From assembly GCA_963789225.1 (NCBI GenBank), contig CAWBKD010000046.1, forward strand, positions 1,178,001 through 1,242,000: a DNA stretch of 64,000 nucleotides, read 5' to 3'. The position numbers and the translations under genes were made by a program. This document shows, piece by piece, positions 62,306 to 64,000 of the stretch; position 1 is the first letter of the stretch; the number at the start of each line of letters is the position of its first letter. Below the pieces are notes generated by a model. It ran no database searches and was not told where the DNA came from. It was given only the letters and a program-made list of their open reading frames with translations. The DNA comes from Palsa-504 sp963789225. GTDB lineage: Bacteria; Actinomycetota; Actinomycetes; Streptosporangiales; Streptosporangiaceae.

Positions 62306-63481
62306 CTAATCGGGGTGCTCCAGCCACGCGCGGACCTCGTCGCCGTGCTCGTCAAGCTTGGGCGGCGGGAGCGGGTAGCTGGGCGGGGTCACCGAGAAGG
62401 TCACCGGGTGGCGGATGCCGGGCCGCGCCGTTTCCCCCTCCCCTGCGGTCACGATCGGGTCCAAGCCGATCTGGCTGGCGAATTCGATGCCCGCGTCGAC
62501 CGTGTTGATCGGGCCGCACGGCACGCCCGCGGCGATGAGGATGCCGAACCACTCGGCCGCCGGGCGGTCGGCCAGCAGGCCGATCAGCAGCGCGCGCAAC
62601 TGCTCGCGGTTTGAAGTCCGGGCCGGATTGGTGGCGAAGAGGGGATCGTGACCGAGGTTCGGCGCGCCGAGGGCCTCGCACAGCTTGCGGAACTGGGCGT
62701 CGTTGCCGACCGCGATGACCAGGTCGCCGTCGCCGGTGGGGAACGGCTCGTAGGGGTAGACGCTGGGGTGGGCGTTGCCCATCCGGAACGGGACCACCCC
62801 GCCCGCGGCGTACGCGCTGGTCTGGTTCACCATCCCGGACAGGGCGCTCGCCATCAGGCTGGCCTCTACGAGCTGGCCCTGGCCGGTGGCAGCGCGGTGG
62901 TTGAGCGCGGCGAGGATCGCGATGGCGGTATGCAGGCCCGCGATCACGTCGAACACCGAGATGCCTGAGCGGTACGCCGGCCCGTCGGGCGACCCGGTCA
63001 TGCTCATCAGCCCGGACATGGCCTGCACCATGAGGTCGTAGCCGGGCAGGTCCCTGCCCTCGCCGCTGCCGAACCCGCTGATCGAGGCGTAGACGATCCA
63101 GGGGTTGGCGGCGCTGACCGAGTCGTAGTCCAGGCCGAACCTGGCCAGCCCGCCCGGCTTGAAGTTCTCCACGAAGACGTCGGCCCGGCGGGCGAGCGTG
63201 CGGGCCAGTTTCTGGTCGCTTTCGTCGGTCAGGTCCAGCGCGACCGATCGCTTGTTCCTGTTGATCGCCAGGTAGTACGTGGACACGCCGTCCGGGGCGG
63301 CCGGGGGCGTCCAGCGGCGGGTGTCATCCCCCGCCGGGCTCTCGACCTTGATCACGTCGGCGCCCAGGTCGGCGAGGAGCATCGTGCAGTAGGGACCGGC
63401 CAGGACGCGGGAGAAATCGGCGACGAGCAGCCCAGCCAGGGGGCCGGGACGAGGCTGGGCCGACCCGTCTTGACTGGTCAT
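62306..63481 (-). CDS. CaiB/BaiF-family (class III) CoA-transferase
   Basis: A 391-residue enzyme that moves CoA between carboxylic acids. ADFSRVLAGPYCTMLLADLG with VIKVESPAGDDTR, NRNKRSVALDL, DVFVENFKPGGLARFGLDYD, and the catalytic Asp in GRDLPGYDLMVQAMSGLM are all present. The end PPPKLDEHGDEVRAWLEHPD is typical. ATG 63481 is chosen; upstream codons do not match the family. Substrate unknown. A second copy of its 3' end lies at 60171. Confidence 0.94.
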   Translation of the reverse strand: MTSQDGSAQPRPGPLAGLLVADFSRVLAGPYCTMLLADLGADVIKVESPAGDDTRRWTPPAAPDGVSTYYLAINRNKRSVALDLTDESDQKLARTLARRADVFVENFKPGGLARFGLDYDSVSAANPWIVYASISGFGSGEGRDLPGYDLMVQAMSGLMSMTGSPDGPAYRSGISVFDVIAGLHTAIAILAALNHRAATGQGQLVEASLMASALSGMVNQTSAYAAGGVVPFRMGNAHPSVYPYEPFPTGDGDLVIAVGNDAQFRKLCEALGAPNLGHDPLFATNPARTSNREQLRALLIGLLADRPAAEWFGILIAAGVPCGPINTVDAGIEFASQIGLDPIVTAGEGETARPGIRHPVTFSVTPPSYPLPPPKLDEHGDEVRAWLEHPD

Positions 63482-63720
63482 GAGGTCCCTTCGGTCCGCG
63501 CTTACGGTCTCGGCCACGCGCCGCGTGGCCTGATCGCACTGTAACCCGGCGGGTCCTGAGGGTCTGTGCCGACGGCGGCATCGGGCGGCTCGATATTGAT
63601 GCGCCCCACCATTGACACCGGCCTCAGAACTGGACAGGCTTCCGATCAGGCCGCGTTCAATGCGGTTAAACTCGCCCCCGCGGCCCCTAGCCTGACAGCG
63701 CCCCATAGTGGAGGTTTCCC

Positions 63721-64000
63721 ATGACGACGGCAGCGGACCTGGTAGCGGGACGGCCGTTGGTATTCCGTAATGCGACCGTGCTCACGATGGATGACGCGCA
63801 TCAGGTCCTGACCGGTGCGGATGTGCTGGTTAGCGGAGAGCGGATTGCCGCGATCGGCCACGGCCTGTCGGTACCGGACGGCACCGTGGAGATCGACGCG
63901 ACCGGCGGCATCCTCATGCCCGGCATGATCGACACGCACCGGCACATGTGGCAGACCGCCATGCGGGCGTACGGGGCCGACTGGACCCTCACGCAGTACT
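63721..64000 (+). CDS. Amidohydrolase-family deaminase, 5' part, cut by window edge
   Basis: Starts at ATG 63721 after a GGAGG site. PLVFRNATVLTMDDAHQVLT and GGILMPGMIDTHRHMWQTAM give the TIM-barrel metal motif (D-T-H-R-H). Family members include cytosine-, guanine- and s-triazine-type deaminases (Atz/Trz). Ninety-three codons are visible. It is divergent from the CoA-transferase gene. Confidence 0.9.
   Translation, partial: MTTAADLVAGRPLVFRNATVLTMDDAHQVLTGADVLVSGERIAAIGHGLSVPDGTVEIDATGGILMPGMIDTHRHMWQTAMRAYGADWTLTQY

Overview
The window is high-GC, gene-dense DNA with overlapping start/stop codons, GTG starts and many actinobacterial families: ECF sigma factor with SnoaL tail, DUF3099, DUF3054, DUF2237, DUF1707, a Nur-type nickel box, VapBC, SGNH hydrolase, and GT4 mannosyltransferase-like enzymes. 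It is almost certainly a chromosome segment of a soil actinomycete, perhaps near Streptosporangiales. The species cannot be named from the sequence. I see no tRNA, rRNA, CRISPR array, complete insertion sequence or phage. The segment is an accessory, metabolically mixed region. It carries an unusual number of gene remnants, small tandem duplications and single-base frameshifts.

Layout. 1-9.6 kb: deoC (partial), a zinc-ribbon/HTH protein, an amidase, two GT4 glycosyltransferases with an SGNH hydrolase, a PepD/HtrA-like protease, an MDR dehydrogenase, a DUF3054 protein and a cysteine hydrolase. 9.6-13.6 kb: a very large DUF4011-helicase-endonuclease protein, frameshifted. 13.7-21.4 kb: a methyltransferase, a double LolA-like protein, an ArsR-SRPBCC-reductase operon, a decayed two-component system fused tail to tail with a DUF4267-like gene, and an ECF41-like sigma factor facing its NAD(P)-binding target across two interleaved promoters. 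21.5-28.3 kb: a GH39 glycosidase, a GntR(YtrA)-ABC operon, then about 800 bp of poly-G and G/C-only sequence that is probably an assembly artefact eating into a sulfotransferase gene, then an MFS exporter. 28.4-34.9 kb: an ArsR-like regulator, a dehydrogenase, VapBC, a nitrilase-alpha/beta hydrolase fusion and a carotenoid-desaturase-like FAD enzyme.

34.9-39.7 kb: a SipW-type signal peptidase with three secreted cargo genes, a sipW remnant, a duplicated 119-bp block, and a cluster of perfect DnaA-box-like 9-mers in the gap. 39.8-49.5 kb: acetyltransferases, a phosphoesterase, DUF1707 and DUF2237 proteins, a secreted phospholipase C-like enzyme, a Rieske oxygenase with a leaderless-looking promoter, glutathione peroxidase, and a NiCoT transporter under a Nur box. 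49.6-53.4 kb: remnants, a second ArsR-like regulator and a lipoprotein FAD oxidase.

53.4-59.8 kb: a tightly coupled catabolic operon (DeoR, APC permease, FGGY kinase, GlpA-like and GlpB-like flavoproteins) that probably imports, phosphorylates and oxidises a glycerol-like or polyol substrate. 60.2-62.2 kb: a lower-GC three-gene operon encoding an MNT-type nucleotidyltransferase with an HEPN-like tail, an unknown helical protein and a three-segment membrane protein. It lies between a CaiB 3'-end remnant and a complete caiB-family gene, and is the best candidate for an undescribed (possibly defence or toxin-antitoxin) system. The window ends in an amidohydrolase cut by the edge.
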